From NCBI GenBank assembly GCA_020631735.1, contig CM036231.1:2383831-2447830 (forward strand): a DNA stretch of 64,000 nt, written 5' to 3'. The DNA is from Saccharum officinarum (taxonomy: Eukaryota; Streptophyta; Magnoliopsida; Poales; Poaceae). This document shows positions 48,586 through 62,043 of the stretch, in pieces (position 1 is the first letter of the stretch; each line of letters starts with the position of its first letter). The translations under genes were made by a program, and so were the position numbers. Below the pieces are notes generated by a model. It was given only the letters and a program-made list of their open reading frames with translations. It did no database searches and was not told the DNA's origin.

Positions 48586-51500
48586 ATGTCGTACAATCTA
48601 CGTCGGGTCGTGGAAATGAGGAGGAGGAACAGCCACCCCTCCGCCACCACCTACTCCGGCCGAGTTGATGCAGACAGTGGTCGAAGGGCAGCGCATGTTG
48701 GCGGATGCTATGCGCCAGCTGGCTAACCGAGAGGCTCGTCCTGGCCGCCAGGGCCCAGAGCCAAATCAGTACAGCGATTTCAAGGACTTTCTGGATACAA
48801 AGCCCCCGCTCTTCAAGGAAGCGGAAGAACCACTGCAGGCTGACGAGTGGTTGAATACCATTGAACAAAAGTTTCGTCTGCTACGCCTGACTGATGAGCT
48901 GAAAACTGAGTATGCTTCCCATCAGTTGCATGGTCCGGCGGGCATTTGGTGGAGCCACTATCGTTCCACACTGCCTGCCAATGTCCCGATTGCTTGGATC
49001 AGTTTAAGGCGGCATTCCGGGAAATTATATCCCTCCCGGTCTTATGGCAATCAAGCACACAGAGTTTATGAGGCTGTCGCAAGGAAACAAAAGCCTGACT
49101 GAATACTTGCAGTCCTTCAACAACCTGGCAAGGTATGCCACTGAGTTTGTGGATACCGATGCCAAAAAGATTGCTAGCTTCAAAAGGGGCCTCGGCCCAA
49201 AACTGATGAAAACAATGGGCACTAGCAAATGTACTACTTTCAATGATTTCATCAGCGATGCTTTGACCCAGGAGAACAACAATACTATTTATTCTGCCTC
49301 TAAGAGCCGTAAAAGGGCCCTTGAGGCAAGTGCTTCTCAGTCAAGGGCCTCAGCGACACCGAGGTCTTCCCCTCGCCCTCCTGCCACAAATGCTAAGTTC
49401 CGTCCTCCACAAAAGAAGGTGCCAATGAAAACTGGGTTTCGTAAGGCATATACAGTGGCTCTGCCAAAGAGTAATGCGGGCCAAGGCAGCTCCAGTGTTC
49501 CTCCTAGCAACATGCCTTGCTGGAACTGTAACAAGCCAGGCCATTGGTCCAGGAACTGTCCGTACCCTAAGAAAAATGTCAACCAAGGTAGTCGTCAGGG
49601 ACACGCCCATTATAACAGCATTGAGGAAATTCCATCTGGTGAGGTGGTCACCGCTGGTAAGTTTCTAGTTGACCAACACCCCGCAGTGGTACTTTTTGAT
49701 TCAGGTGCTTCGCATTCCTTTATCAGTCCTAAGTTTGCATCTAAATTTGCACACAAGTTGCATACTGTTGAAGGTGTGGGTTATTGTATTAGCGCTGCAA
49801 GTGGGAAATATTTCCACAAACAAAGTAGTGGGAACCTTAAGTTTGAGATAGAAGGGCGAAGTTATTCGCTTGCCCTATTGGTTTTACCTGGTTTAGACAT
49901 AGATGTTATCTTGGGCATGAATTGGATGAGTCAGAATGGGGTACTCATTGACACATCCGCTCGGGTAGTTATGCTCAGAGATCCTACAGATCAAAAAGGT
50001 TTTCTAGTACAACTTCCCAGAAAGGTTGAATTGTCGGGGGAAATTCATGCTGTGCAAGCAAAGGCGTTGGCTGAAATTTCCGTAGTAAATGAATTTCCGG
50101 ACGTTTTTCCCGATGATTTGCCGGGACTCCCTCCGGATCGGGATGTGGAGTTTAAAATCGAGTTGTTGCCTGGCACCGCACCATCTCTAGGAGACCCTAT
50201 AGGATGCCTCCAAATGAACTCGCTGAACTTAAGGTGCAATTGAATGAACTTTTGAAGAAGGGGTTGATTCGTCCTAGTTCATCGCCGTGGGGATGTCCTG
50301 CTATCTTTGTAAGTAAAGAAGAAGGATCAGTCGTTGCGGATGTGCGTAGATTATAGACCTCTCAATGCAGTCACTGTCAAAAATAAGTACCCTCTACCGC
50401 GAATCGACATCTTGTTCGATCAGTTGTCTAAAGGCTAAAGTCTTTTCCAAGATCGATCTAAGATCGGGCTACCATCAAATTAAAAATCGCCCGGAAGATG
50501 TTCCAAAGACAGCCTTTTCTACCAGATACGGTCTTTATGAGTATCTTGTTATGTCTTTCGGCTTGACAAATGCCCCCGCACACTTCATGTACTTGATGAA
50601 TTCGGTGTTTATGCCTGAATTGGACAAGTTTGTGGTGGTATTTATTGATGACATCTGGTATATTCTGTGAATGAGGAGGATCACGCTGAACATCTGCGTA
50701 TAGTCCTCACAAGACTGCGTGAACATCAACTATATGCAAAGTTCAGTAAGTGCGAATTCTGGCTTCGTGAAGTACCTTTCCTTGGGCATGTGTTGTCCGA
50801 TGGAGGAATTATGGTGGACCCCGCCAAGGTACAGGAAGTACTGAACTGGAAGGCTCCTATCTCGGTTCACGAGGTCCGAAGTTTTCTTGGGTTGGCTGGC
50901 TATTATCGTCGCTTCATCCCGGATTTCTCCAAAATAGCAAAGCCAATGACTCGGTTGCTGCAAAAAGACACCAGGTTTGTCTGGACTCCTGAGTGTGATG
51001 CGGCTTTTCACCAACTGCGAACCCTCCTAACCTCAGCTCCGGTTTTGGCACAACCGGATATCGAGAAACCATTTGATGTTTATTGTGATGCCTCAGGCAT
51101 AGGTTTGGGAGGTGTGTTGATGCAGGAAGGCCGAGTAATTGCATATACTTCTCGACAACTTCGGAAGCATGAGGTGAATTATCCAACGCATGACTTAGAA
51201 CTGGCTGCAGTTGTTCATGCTTTGAAAGTATGGCGGCATTATCTGCTGGGAAATGTCTGCAATATCTACACCGATCATAAAAGCCTCAAATACATCTTCA
51301 CCCAACCGAGTTGAATATGCGTCAAAGAAGATGGCTCGAGTTGATTAAAGATTATAACCTTCAAGTGCACTATCATCCAGGAAAGGCAAATGTAGTTGCG
51401 GATGCTTTAAGCCGTAAGTCTCATTGTCATTCCTTAGTTGAACTGATTTTTCATCGATCTCGCCTTCTACATCCAGCAGTCTTGTACAACATCACTGTCA

Positions 51501-51933
51501 GTTGTACTCTCAAAAGCAGAATTATTGAGCTCCAAAAGACTGACACTGGTATATTCCACATCAAGCGTAAGATGAAAGAGCAAGAAACTACACAGTTCAG
51601 GATAGATGAAGAGGTGTACTATGGTTCAAGGATAGGTTAGTTGTGCTAAGGACCGAGAGCTTCGAAATGATATTATTGTCTGAAGCACACTCCTCTAAGT
51701 TGTCCATCCATCCTGGCAGCAATAAGATGTATTATGATTTGAAACCGCTTTATTGGTGGACCAAGATGCGGAAAGATAGCTGCATATGTTGTAGATGTGA
51801 CACCCTGTTGCAGAGTTAAAGCTGTGCACATGAAAGCTGGGCTAACTTCAGCCACTTTCCATTCCAGGCTGGAAATGGGAAGAGATAAGTATGGATTTCA
51901 TTGTCGACTTTTCCTCCTACTGTCAAAATCATA
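48586..51933 (+). pseudogene. gag-pol of the Tekay element, left contig copy, many indels, ends at gap
   Basis: Nearly the same bases as 52803-56150, but with many one- or two-base gains and losses at homopolymers (for example near 48603, 48995, 49016, 49806, 50183, 50656, 51309, 51615, 51645 and 51771), becoming denser toward the gap. Gag, CCHC knuckle ([14 protein letters not shown]), protease (LFDSGAS), reverse transcriptase, RNase H and the start of integrase are present in broken frames. This error pattern suits an unpolished contig end rather than an aged second copy. Confidence 0.85.
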
Positions 51934-52033
51934 NNNNNNNNNNNNNNNNNNNNNNNNNNNNNNNNNNNNNNNNNNNNNNNNNNNNNNNNNNNNNNNNNNN
52001 NNNNNNNNNNNNNNNNNNNNNNNNNNNNNNNNN
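51934..52033. other. Assembly gap (100 N)
   Basis: Exactly 100 N inside the Tekay interior. The left flank breaks off in integrase and the right flank resumes at the end of ORF1, so the two flanks overlap in content by about 4.1 kb. Confidence 0.98.
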
Positions 52034-52149
52034 GCCCCACCTGTAGAAGCACCAGAGAAGAGCCAGAAGAAGAAGACGAGGATTAGAGCCTGTCAGTGAT
52101 GAGGACGGCGGGGAGATCCATGACACCGACTCGGAGGATGATGCTTAGA
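52034..52149 (+). pseudogene. ORF1 acidic tail, right contig copy (fragment)
   Basis: The start of the right contig reads into the C-terminal acidic region of ORF1, with four Cs where the left copy has three, and several small deletions near the gap. The N-terminal H3-like part is not present in this copy. Confidence 0.7.
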
Positions 52150-52802
52150 GTAGTCATCACGTGCCTTTAATGTTAGGATCGTCTTTTGTGCCTCCCTGTG
52201 AAGGATGAGGCTTGTAATAACTTGACTTTGGGATGTAAGGCTGAACCGTAGTTTCCTGAATGTAGTTTGAACTTGTTAATTTCGATCACAACTTGATGTC
52301 TTATTATGTTGCGTTCGATGATGGTGTCACGATTAGCACCCTTCGGTGCCGCGACGAAACCGAGGGCCTCCTATGGCGCGCGACATAAGGCTGTGCTGCT
52401 TGGCACGCGCAGGTATCGAGGTGGCTAGTCATGATCCACCATGGAACTCTTCATTGAGAAGTCTCTTTGTGGTCAGTTGAAGTAGCCTTTCACAGTCAAC
52501 TAAAAATCTTGAGATGGAATCCAAGTACCGTGCAAAAGGTCGAAAATCACGTAGATAGCAACGTAAACGGTCCGGTAACCGTTGTGCTCCCTGTGAGTGA
52601 GTCTTTATCAACGAGCATCTTGTTGGATTACCAAGTATGATCTCGTCAAACGATGCGCTAGAATGGATTGTGCGGTTGTGGTGAATTATTGTGCCTTAAT
52701 TATTATGAGAAATCTATTCATACAGTCAGGTTGACATTTCGCAATAATTCATCTACAAATTTCCCACATCGTCAGTGCTCATTGGCTATGCATTTTTTGC
52801 AG

Positions 52803-55800
52803 ATGTCGTACAATCTACGTCGGGGTCGTGGAAATGAGGAGGAGGAACAGCCACCCCCTCCGCCATCACCTACTCCGGCCGAGTTGATGCAGACAGTGGT
52901 CGAAGGGCAGCGCATGTTGGCGGATGCTATGCGCCAGCTGGCTAACCGAGAGGCTCGTCCTAGCCGCCAGGGCCCAGAGCCAAATCAGTACAGCGATTTC
53001 AAGGACTTTCTGGATACAAAGCCCCCGCTCTTCAAGGAAGCGGAAGAACCATTGCAGGCTGACGAGTGGTTGAATACCATGGAACAAAAGTTTCGTCTGC
53101 TACGCCTGACTGATGAGCTGAAAACTGAGTATGCTTCCCATCAGTTGCATGGTCCGGCGGGCATTTGGTGGAGCCACTATCGTTCCACACTGCCTGCCAA
53201 TGTCCCGATTGCTTGGAATCAGTTTAAGGCGGCATTCCGGGGAAATTATATCCCTCCCGGTCTTATGGCAATCAAGCACACAGAGTTTATGAGGCTGTCG
53301 CAAGGAAACAAAAGCCTGACTGAATACTTGCAGTCCTTCAACAACCTGGCAAGGTATGCCACTGAGTTTGTGGATACCGATGCCAAAAAGATTGCTAGCT
53401 TCAAAAGGGCCTCGGCCCAAAACTGATGAAAACAATGGGCACTAGCAAATGTACTACTTTCAATGATTTCATCAGCGATGCTTTGACCCAGGAGAACAAC
53501 AATACTATTTATTCTGCCTCTAAGAGCCGTAAAAGGGCCCTTGAGGCAAGTGCTTCTCAGTCAAGGGCCTCAGCGACACCGAGGTCTTCCCCTCGCCCTC
53601 CTGCCACAAATGCTAAGTTCCGTCCTCCACAAAAGAAGGTGCCAATGAAAACTGGGTTTCGTAAGGCATATACAGTGGCTCTGCCAAAGAGTAATGCGGG
53701 CCAAGGCAGCTCCAGTGTTCCTCCTAGCAACATGCCTTGCTGGAACTGTAACAAGCCAGGCCATTGGTCCAGGAACTGTCCGTACCCGAAGAAAAATGTC
53801 AACCAAGGTAGTCGTCAGGGACACGCCCATTATAACAGCATTGAGGAAATTCCATCCGGTGAGGTGGTCACCGCTGGTAAGTTTCTAGTTGACCAACACC
53901 CCGCAGTGGTACTTTTTGATTCAGGTGCTTCGCATTCCTTTATCAGTCCTAAGTTTGCATCTAAATTTGCACACAAGTTGCATACTGTTGAAGGTGTGGG
54001 TTATTGTATTAGCGCTGCAAGTGGGAATATTTCCACAAACAAAGTAGTGGGGAACCTTAAGTTTGAGATAGAAGGGCGAAGTTATTCGCTTGCCCTATTG
54101 ATTTTACCTGGTTTAGACATAGATGTTACCTTGGGCATGAATTGGATGAGTCAGAATGGGGTACTCATTGACACATCCGCTCGGGTAGTTATGCTCAGAG
54201 ATCCTACAGATCAAAAAGGTTTTCTAGTACAACTTCCCAGAAAGGTTGAATTGTCGGGGGAAATTCATGCTGTGCAAGCAAAGGCGTTGGCTGAAATTTC
54301 CGTAGTAAATGAATTTCCGGACGTTTTTCCCGATGAGTTGCCGGGAATCCCTCCGGATCGGGATGTGGAGTTTAAAATCGAGTTGTTGCCTGGCACCGCA
54401 CCCATCTCTAGGAGACCCTATAGGATGCCTCCAAATGAACTCGCTGAACTTAAGGTGCAATTGAATGAACTTTTGAAGAAGGGGTTGATTCGTCCTAGTT
54501 CATCGCCGTGGCGATGTCCTGCTATCTTTGTAAAGAAGAAGGATCAGTCGTTGCGGATGTGCGTAGATTATAGACCTCTCAATGCAGTCACTGTCAAAAA
54601 TAAGTACCCTCTACCGCGTATCGACATCTTGTTCGATCAGTTGTCCAAGGCTAAAGTCTTTTCCAAGATCGATCTAAGATCGGGCTACCATCAAATTAAA
54701 ATTCGCCCGGAAGATGTTCCAAAGACAGCCTTTTCTACCAGATACGGTCTTTATGAGTATCTTGTTATGTCTTTCGGCTTGACAAATGCCCCCGCACACT
54801 TCATGTACTTGATGAATTCGGTGTTTATGCCTGAATTGGACAAGTTTGTGGTGGTATTTATTGATGACATCCTGGTATATTCGGTGAATGAGGCGGATCA
54901 CGCTGAACATCTGCGTATAGTCCTCACAAGACTGCGTGAACATCAACTATATGCAAAGTTCAGTAAGTGCGAATTCTGGCTTCGAGAAGTACCTTTCCTT
55001 GGGCATGTGTTGTCCGATGGGGGAATTATGGTGGACCCCGCCAAGGTACAAGAAGTACTGAACTGGAAGGCTCCTATCTCGGTTCACGAGGTCCGAAGTT
55101 TTCTTGGGTTGGCTGGCTATTATCGTCGCTTCATCCCGGATTTCTCCAAAATAGCCAAGCCAATGACTTGGTTGCTGCAGAAAGACACCAGGTTTGTCTG
55201 GACTCCTGAGTGTGATGCGGCTTTTCACCAACTGCGAACCCTCCTAACCTCAGCTCCGGTTTTGGCACAACCGGATATCGAGAAACCATTTGATGTTTAT
55301 TGTGATGCCTCAGGCATAGGTTTGGGAGGTGTGTTGATGCAGGAAGGCCGAGTAATTGCATACACTTCTCGACAACTTCGGAAGCATGAGGTGAATTATC
55401 CAACGCATGACTTAGAACTATCTGCAGTTGTTCATGCTTTGAAAGTATGGCGGCATTATCTGCTGGGAAATGTCTGCAATATCTACACCGATCATAAAAG
55501 CCTCAAATACATCTTCACCCAACCTGAGTTGAATATGCGTCAAAGAAGATGGCTCGAGTTGATTAAAGATTATAACCTTCAAGTGCACTATCATCCAGGA
55601 AAGGCAAATGTAGTTGCGGATGCTTTAAGCCGTAAGTCTCATTGTCATTCCTTAGTTGAAACTGATTTTCATCGATCTCGCCTTCTACATCCAGCAGTCT
55701 TGTACAACATCACTGTCAGTTGTACTCTCAAAAGCAGAATTATTGAGCTCCAAAAGACTGACACTGGTATATTCCACATCAAGCGTAAGATGAAAGAGCA

Positions 55801-57223
55801 AGAAACTACACAGTTCAGGATAGATGAAGAGGGTGTACTATGGTTCAAGGATAGGTTAGTTGTGCCTAAGGACCGAGAGCTTCGAAATGATATTATGTCT
55901 GAAGCACACTCCTCTAAGTTGTCCATCCATCCTGGCAGCAATAAGATGTATTATGATTTGAAACCGCTTTATTGGTGGACCAAGATGCGGAAAGAGATAG
56001 CTGCATATGTTGCTAGATGTGACACCTGTTGCAGAGTTAAAGCTGTGCACATGAAAGCTGGGCTACTTCAGCCACTTTCCATTCCAGGCTGGAAATGGGA
56101 AGAGATAAGTATGGATTTCATTGTCGGACTTCCTCCTACTGTCAAAAATCATAACTCTATTTGGGTAATTGTTGATCGTTTGACCAAATCAGCTCACTTC
56201 ATCCCAGTGAGAGTGGACTATCGTCCCACTGACTATGCTGAGTTGTACTTCAATCAGATAGTCCGGCTTCATGGGATACCTCGTACTATCATATCTGACC
56301 GTGGTCCCCAGTTCACTACTCGCTTTTGGGAGCACTTGCATCACCTTCTGGGAACCAAGTTAGTGAGAAGCTCTGCTTATCACCCCCAGACATCGGGTCA
56401 GACAGAACGAGTTAACCAAATCTTGGAAGATCTGTTGCGAGCATGCGTCATTTCATCCAAGGGTTCTTGGGAAAAATGGTTACCTTTAGCCGAATTCTCG
56501 TACAATAACAGTTATCAAGAGAGTATTAAGATGGCTCCATTCGAAGCTTTGTACGGTCGTAGGTGTAGAACCCCACTAAATTGGATCGAATCTGGTGAGA
56601 GAAGATTTTATGGTATTGCTTTTGTTGAGGAAGCTGAGGAACAAGTCCGTACCATCCAAAAACATATGGCTGCAGCCCAAGCTAGGCAGAAAAGCTATGC
56701 GGATCGTCGTAGAAAACCACTCGAGTTTGAAGTTGGAGACTTCGTGTATTTGAAAGTTTCTCCAATGAAAAGTGTCCAACGTTTTGGTGTTAAGCGGAAA
56801 CTTGCGCCAAGATACGTGGGTCCTTTTCAAATCATAGGCAAGAGTGGAGCTGTTGCGTACAAAATTTAGTTACCTCCAGAAATGAGTGCCATATTCAACG
56901 TCTTCCATGTATCTCAGCTTAAAAAGTGTCTTCGAGTTCCTGAGGAACAAGTTCCTTTAGGTGATATCAGGCTGGAATCCGACCTAACCTATGAAGAAAA
57001 GCCAGTCCGAGTGATCGATACTCAGGAACGAGTAACTAGAAGTAAAGTGGTTAAGTGGTACAAAGTGATGTGGAGTAATCAGGGAAGTGAGAGTGATGCT
57101 ACGTGGGAACGGGAGGACTATTTGCGAGATGGTTATAAGGAATTCTATGAAAAATGGTACGCTTTCCAAATCTCGGGACGAGATTTTTATAAGGGGGGAG
57201 GCTGTAACACCTCAAGTGTTTAG
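52803..57223 (+). pseudogene. gag-pol-chromodomain polyprotein of the Tekay element, right contig copy
   Basis: Starts at ATG 52803, directly after TTTTTTGCAG. In order: gag core (about 52900-53400), CCHC knuckle (53740-53780), aspartic protease (LFDSGASHS, about 53918), reverse transcriptase ([19 protein letters not shown]; active-site FIDDI near 54860), RNase H ([18 protein letters not shown]), integrase with HHCC finger and D,D-35-E core ([28 protein letters not shown]), and a chromodomain (about 56985-57170: VRVIDTQERVTRSKVVKW...ATWERED). The last codons run 21 bases into the 3' LTR. Two lesions are visible: a lost G in a G run near 53407 (the left copy has four Gs), and an in-frame TAG at 56867-56869 just before the chromodomain part. 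Domain order and chromodomain place it in the Tekay (Del) lineage. Confidence 0.92.
57191..57200 (+). promoter_or_regulatory. Polypurine tract of the Tekay element
   Basis: AAGGGGGGAG lies two bases before the 3' LTR that begins at 57203. Confidence 0.8.
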
Positions 57224-60200
57224 CTCCATAATTGCATTGCATTTGCATTGCATAAGCATAAGCATGCATCATTCATGTTTGTTATTTTATGTGATGCAAC
57301 ACATGTGATTATTCTAGGGTTTGTTTGATTTATTTCATGAAGTATTTGATAGTTGGTGTAACAAAAAGGTAAGGTAGCCAATCATGACCTACAACACCTT
57401 AGTTATACTTAGGGTAACATTTGGAACAAGTTTCATGTTGACCAAAATTACAAATTTGCCCTCCAAGAGAAGTTGACCACCATTTGACCCTAGAAGGCTC
57501 TAGTTTGACCAGTTAAAAAGTCTAATTTAGAGACCTTGCATGGAAGAGCACCCTTAAGTAAAGTTGTAGAGAATTTCATGAGGAACAAAAGTTCTAATAT
57601 GGCCATCTCATGAAAATGACCAGAGCATGCTCAAAAATGGCCCACAAGTCAGCTTGAGTGTTGATCAACACTTAGAAAAATTCTAAGTCTGGAAATTGGA
57701 TTTTTCAGTTTCACTGTACCTCACTTTAGCAAGTTGTAACTCACAAACCAGGCCAAACCAGCCTTTGAGCCAATTGACAAAGTTGTTGTCCACACATAGC
57801 TCTACAACATTGTCAATATCACCATCACCTGGTTCTTAATAGTTTAGGAGATATAGTGTCAAGAAGTTAGGGTTTCAGTCGGCGTTGATCTCTGAAACTG
57901 CATTTCAGTTTCAAGGGGCACCACTTTGGAGCTCTGTAGTTTCAAATCTAGGCCGAACCAGCCCAAACTCCAATTGACAAACTTGTAGACCTCATGTAGC
58001 TCTACAAAATTGGTGTAATCATCTTCGACTAATTCGAACCGGTTTGGGAGATAATCATCGTGGAAGTCGCTCTGTCAGTCGAGCTCGATGGCACCGTGCA
58101 CCGCAATTCAGTTTCGTCAGAGGAGGGGGCGCGGCCGACCGGCCACAGGGCCTCGCCGACGCGTGGGCATGCGGTGGCGACCGTACGCCGGTCTTGGCCC
58201 CACCGGTCAGCCCACGGCGCCTTCAAGACCGCCACGACGCGTCAAGGCTGCCTCCATTCCCTCTCCCTCCCTCGTTCGGTTGCAAAGCGGAGACACCGAG
58301 CCGCCATTGTCGCCCCCACTCCGGCGAGCTCGCGCGCACTCCCCACTGCACCGCCGCTCACCAGACCTCGCCAATCCCTCCGCCTCACCACCCTCCATCC
58401 CCTTGACCCACCGAAGCCCGCGATTTGACTCAAGGTGAGCCGCATTGCTTTCTTCCCCGTCTCCGAGAGGTCGCCGGAGCCCGCCATGGGACCTCACCGT
58501 GGTCGGGGTGCTTCGGGTCTCTCTCCATCTTCCCTTCCTAGCAAAATGGATCCGTCTAGCTTCGGTGAAGCTCGTACCGAGCCTAGACCGCACCGTACAT
58601 CCTCACCGGCGACGGTGCGCCGCCACCGGACATCACCGGCCGCCGCTCGCGGTGACAAGCCCCTTCCACCCCATCCCCATCCATTCCACGAGCACCAATC
58701 GACGCACCGGGTGACGGAGAACACGAGGCGGTGTTCGATTGGCCGAGCGAGCTCTTCTCCGGCGAGCTCGAGCTCGTCGGAGCTCGCGGGCCTCCGCCTC
58801 CCCTGTCTCCGGTCGCTGACCGCGGGGGCCCGCCCGTCAGTGTCGCACGCGGGCGGGAGCGCTGAGCGGGCCGCGCGCGCGCGAGTGTGGGCCGAGTTTC
58901 CCGGGCCGGCCCAGTTCATCCGAAATGAAATTCATTTTTATTATTTGTCACTGATTTTTGTACAAGTTGGAAAAATATAGATCTAGGGTTTTAATGATCC
59001 AAAAATCATGAGATAAATTTTGTTAGGGTCTACATGACGTGTAGTATTTTAGAAAAATATAAATCTGGAATGTGATGTTTAATTTCTAGGAGAATTTAAT
59101 AGATCCTTTAAATGTGTTTTGGAATGCAAGCAAATTTTTTAAATTTATAACTTGAGCTGTAGTGTTCCATAAATCATGAAATTTGGTGGGTAGGTTACTC
59201 TATGCTAGCCCTAGCTCTGGTAAAAATTTGGGCATCAGTGCTTAAGTAATTTCCAAGTTATAATGCTATCTTGTTATTCTAGGAAATACTTAAATGAATT
59301 TTTGTAATTTTTCTACATGTGCAATGTTCATATAAATTTTTGGAGAATGTCTTGGTACCCTAGAGTGTCCAAGAAAATTAAGAAATCTGTTGTTTGACAC
59401 TTTTTACTATGCTTTATTATTTATACAAAAATCAGCCTTTTGGGCTTGTGAATTTTGTTCAGAGAGTTTCTGTGAATAAAACTTGTTCAAATTTTTACTG
59501 TGGTCTCTTTTTGGGTCAGAGAGTCCCCTGTAATTTTTGTAGAATTTTAGGAGCAGTTTACATATATGTTTAAAATTCCACCTAATTAATTAAGTAAAAT
59601 AAGAAAGGAGTATAAATAAATGTTCTAGGTAGTCACACCCTACTTTCTGGTGTTGTTATACCCCATGTAAACTTTTGGAAATCTTAGTTTGGTTTTAAGG
59701 GTCTTTGGCCACATCAATAAATATTTAATCTTTGTAATTGTAGGTTTTCTGGACAGCTAGTAGTAATTCTAAATTTGGCTTTGATAAAATTGGTTGCTGG
59801 AAAACTTGTAAATACCAAAGTTGGAGTAAACTTGATGAACTAGCTTGTGTTAAAATTTGGAAGCATTTGGCTTAGTAGTTTGAGAGTTACTGTTGTTTAA
59901 AGTGGCAGTTCAAAATCTGCTACTCTCTGTGTTAGAGAAGACAGATTCTGGAACTTGTGAAGTTTGACATGGAAAACTTAGGAGTTTGGAGTTGAGGTCT
60001 GAAAATGAATTGTAGTACATTTCTTAGGCTTTCCAGATTGCCTTAGATCATATCTTTTGGAATTGTAAATCTCCAGTTGTGATAAAAACAAGTAGCTGCT
60101 GTCCAGAATGCTTACTGTGGTGTTTTGCTGATTGATATGGTGTGTTATCCTAAGACATGCTACTTTTATAATTGTTAGGTGTTAGGGCCTTAACGGAGGA

Positions 60201-62043
60201 TGAGCAGCTTTATCTTAGGTTAAGTAGATTAGGTGAGTATTTCTCTACCGGAGAGGAAATTTGCACCTACTCTTTTGAAGTGATTTGAGTAGAGCATTAA
60301 ATTGTTGTAATGCATTCCATTCCGAGCATATTGCATCTTTCGTTATGCATCCATGGTATTTATTGTGCATTCATGCAATAGGTGTACCGGAGGGAGTGAC
60401 ACTCCTCGAATTCGAACAAGCGATACCGGAGGAGGTGCTGAGTCAACCGGAGGAAGTAGCAGAAGAACCCAACGTCGGGGAAGCTCCGTCAGAAGATCTA
60501 CCCGAGTGCCCTGACCACCGGCCTTCAACTTTTCTGAAAGGCAAGCCCCGGTGCATGCTGAACCTACTGATTTATAAATTAATCTTGAGTACTTTTAATT
60601 GTTTACTGCATTAAGTTGTAGGAGTTATATGAAAACACTTGTTGCATTATACCTGTCCTTGTCCAGATATCGTACTGAATCCTATATTAGGTGTAGGCAC
60701 GTGTCAATGCTTAGCCCTGCTTAGTACGGTAGAAGTCGGGTGATTTCCGGTCATCCGCGAGAGGTAGGAAGGAGTCGCGAGTGGCTTATGGCTATCGTGA
60801 TGGAACCATGCTTAAAAATGAAATCGAGACCGGACGGGAGTTCGATAGTACAGCCGCAAGACACTTCACGTCTTGGGTGTGGAGCTATGCCCGTCTGAGT
60901 CATTTAAGGACCGATTCGCTGTACGTCCTTGAGTCATGTTGAACGCAGTCTAACACTTAGTTGGCCGGATAACCCGTTCCGACCGCGAAGCCGAGTAATG
61001 TGGTTCAGGCCGGGAATCGAATGGTAGGTTGCTTCTTGGAGGAGAGAAAGGATGTGCTTGGGGACATTGGCGTGAGACCAAGGGGGGGTTAGAGTCCCTA
61101 TCACCTGGCAGAGTGTCGCCCTTGGGGTCGCGACATTATTCGGACCCGCGATTCCTGAATCATATGAAACGGTGGCCTGTGCGACCCTGGCAAGGGTCTG
61201 CATGGTGAGTGTTAGAAATACCCCTCCAGCTGGATAGGAATTCGATTCGAATCGCCGTCGCTCCCGGTTAGTGAGCACTTGACTTGAGCAGCGGCAACGT
61301 AGAACTCATTAAATGAACTGGTGGTTAAGGGAATGATACAATGTTGCCATAATGATATACCTGCTATGGATATAATAATCATGTTGTTTGATTATAATCA
61401 AGTGTATGTTTAGTACAGGTGCTAAGATAGATGACAGGTAAATGCTAAAAATAACTGCTAGTACAGGTGATAAGAGTTTCAATTACTTATGCCTTTATGC
61501 AAAATGTTATGTCAGCTAGCCTCTTGTGTAAGCCTTGCATAATCCTTGGTGTCATCTTAATTCTGGTTTTCGACGGGTAAGTCTAGCTGAGTACATTCCA
61601 GTACTCAGGGTTTATTCCCTCCTGTTGCAGATGACATGCTTTATCAGGGATTCTGCAAGACGTGTCTCCACCCTGCGGGTGATGATGACTAGATCACAAG
61701 GGCGTGATCGTCTTTATGTACTTTCCTCATGCTTTTGCGGGTTGTCGATCATCCAGACTGGCAGTATTTAATTAACTAGTGTGTGTTATGCTTCCGCTAC
61801 TTTCAAACTTGGTTTGTAATAATTGCTACTCCGTTTATGTAAACTTATTTCAGCGCTACTTGTGAAATGTAACGTATGATGTTGTATGTTGAATGATGCG
61901 ATCCTGGTTGTAAGCAGTTTGGTTTGAAATCCTTCGTGATTTCGATTGACTACCGGGATTATATGGGCTCAAGTTTGGAAATTTGAGCGCTTCGGTGCTT
62001 GTTTTCGAACTTGTGCTCTTATAATTTGGTCGGTTCTATTACA
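57203..62043 (+). mobile_element. 3' LTR of the Tekay chromovirus
   Basis: 4,841 bp, nearly identical to the left LTR. It holds the same GC-rich island, TATA box (59611) and small exon chain. It ends in TTACA followed by the GGTGG duplication at 62044-62048. Confidence 0.93.

Noticed and set aside
48586..56869. A genuine tandem pair of gag-pol genes
   Set aside because: Indels cluster at homopolymers and rise toward the N gap on both sides, which fits overlapping contig ends better.
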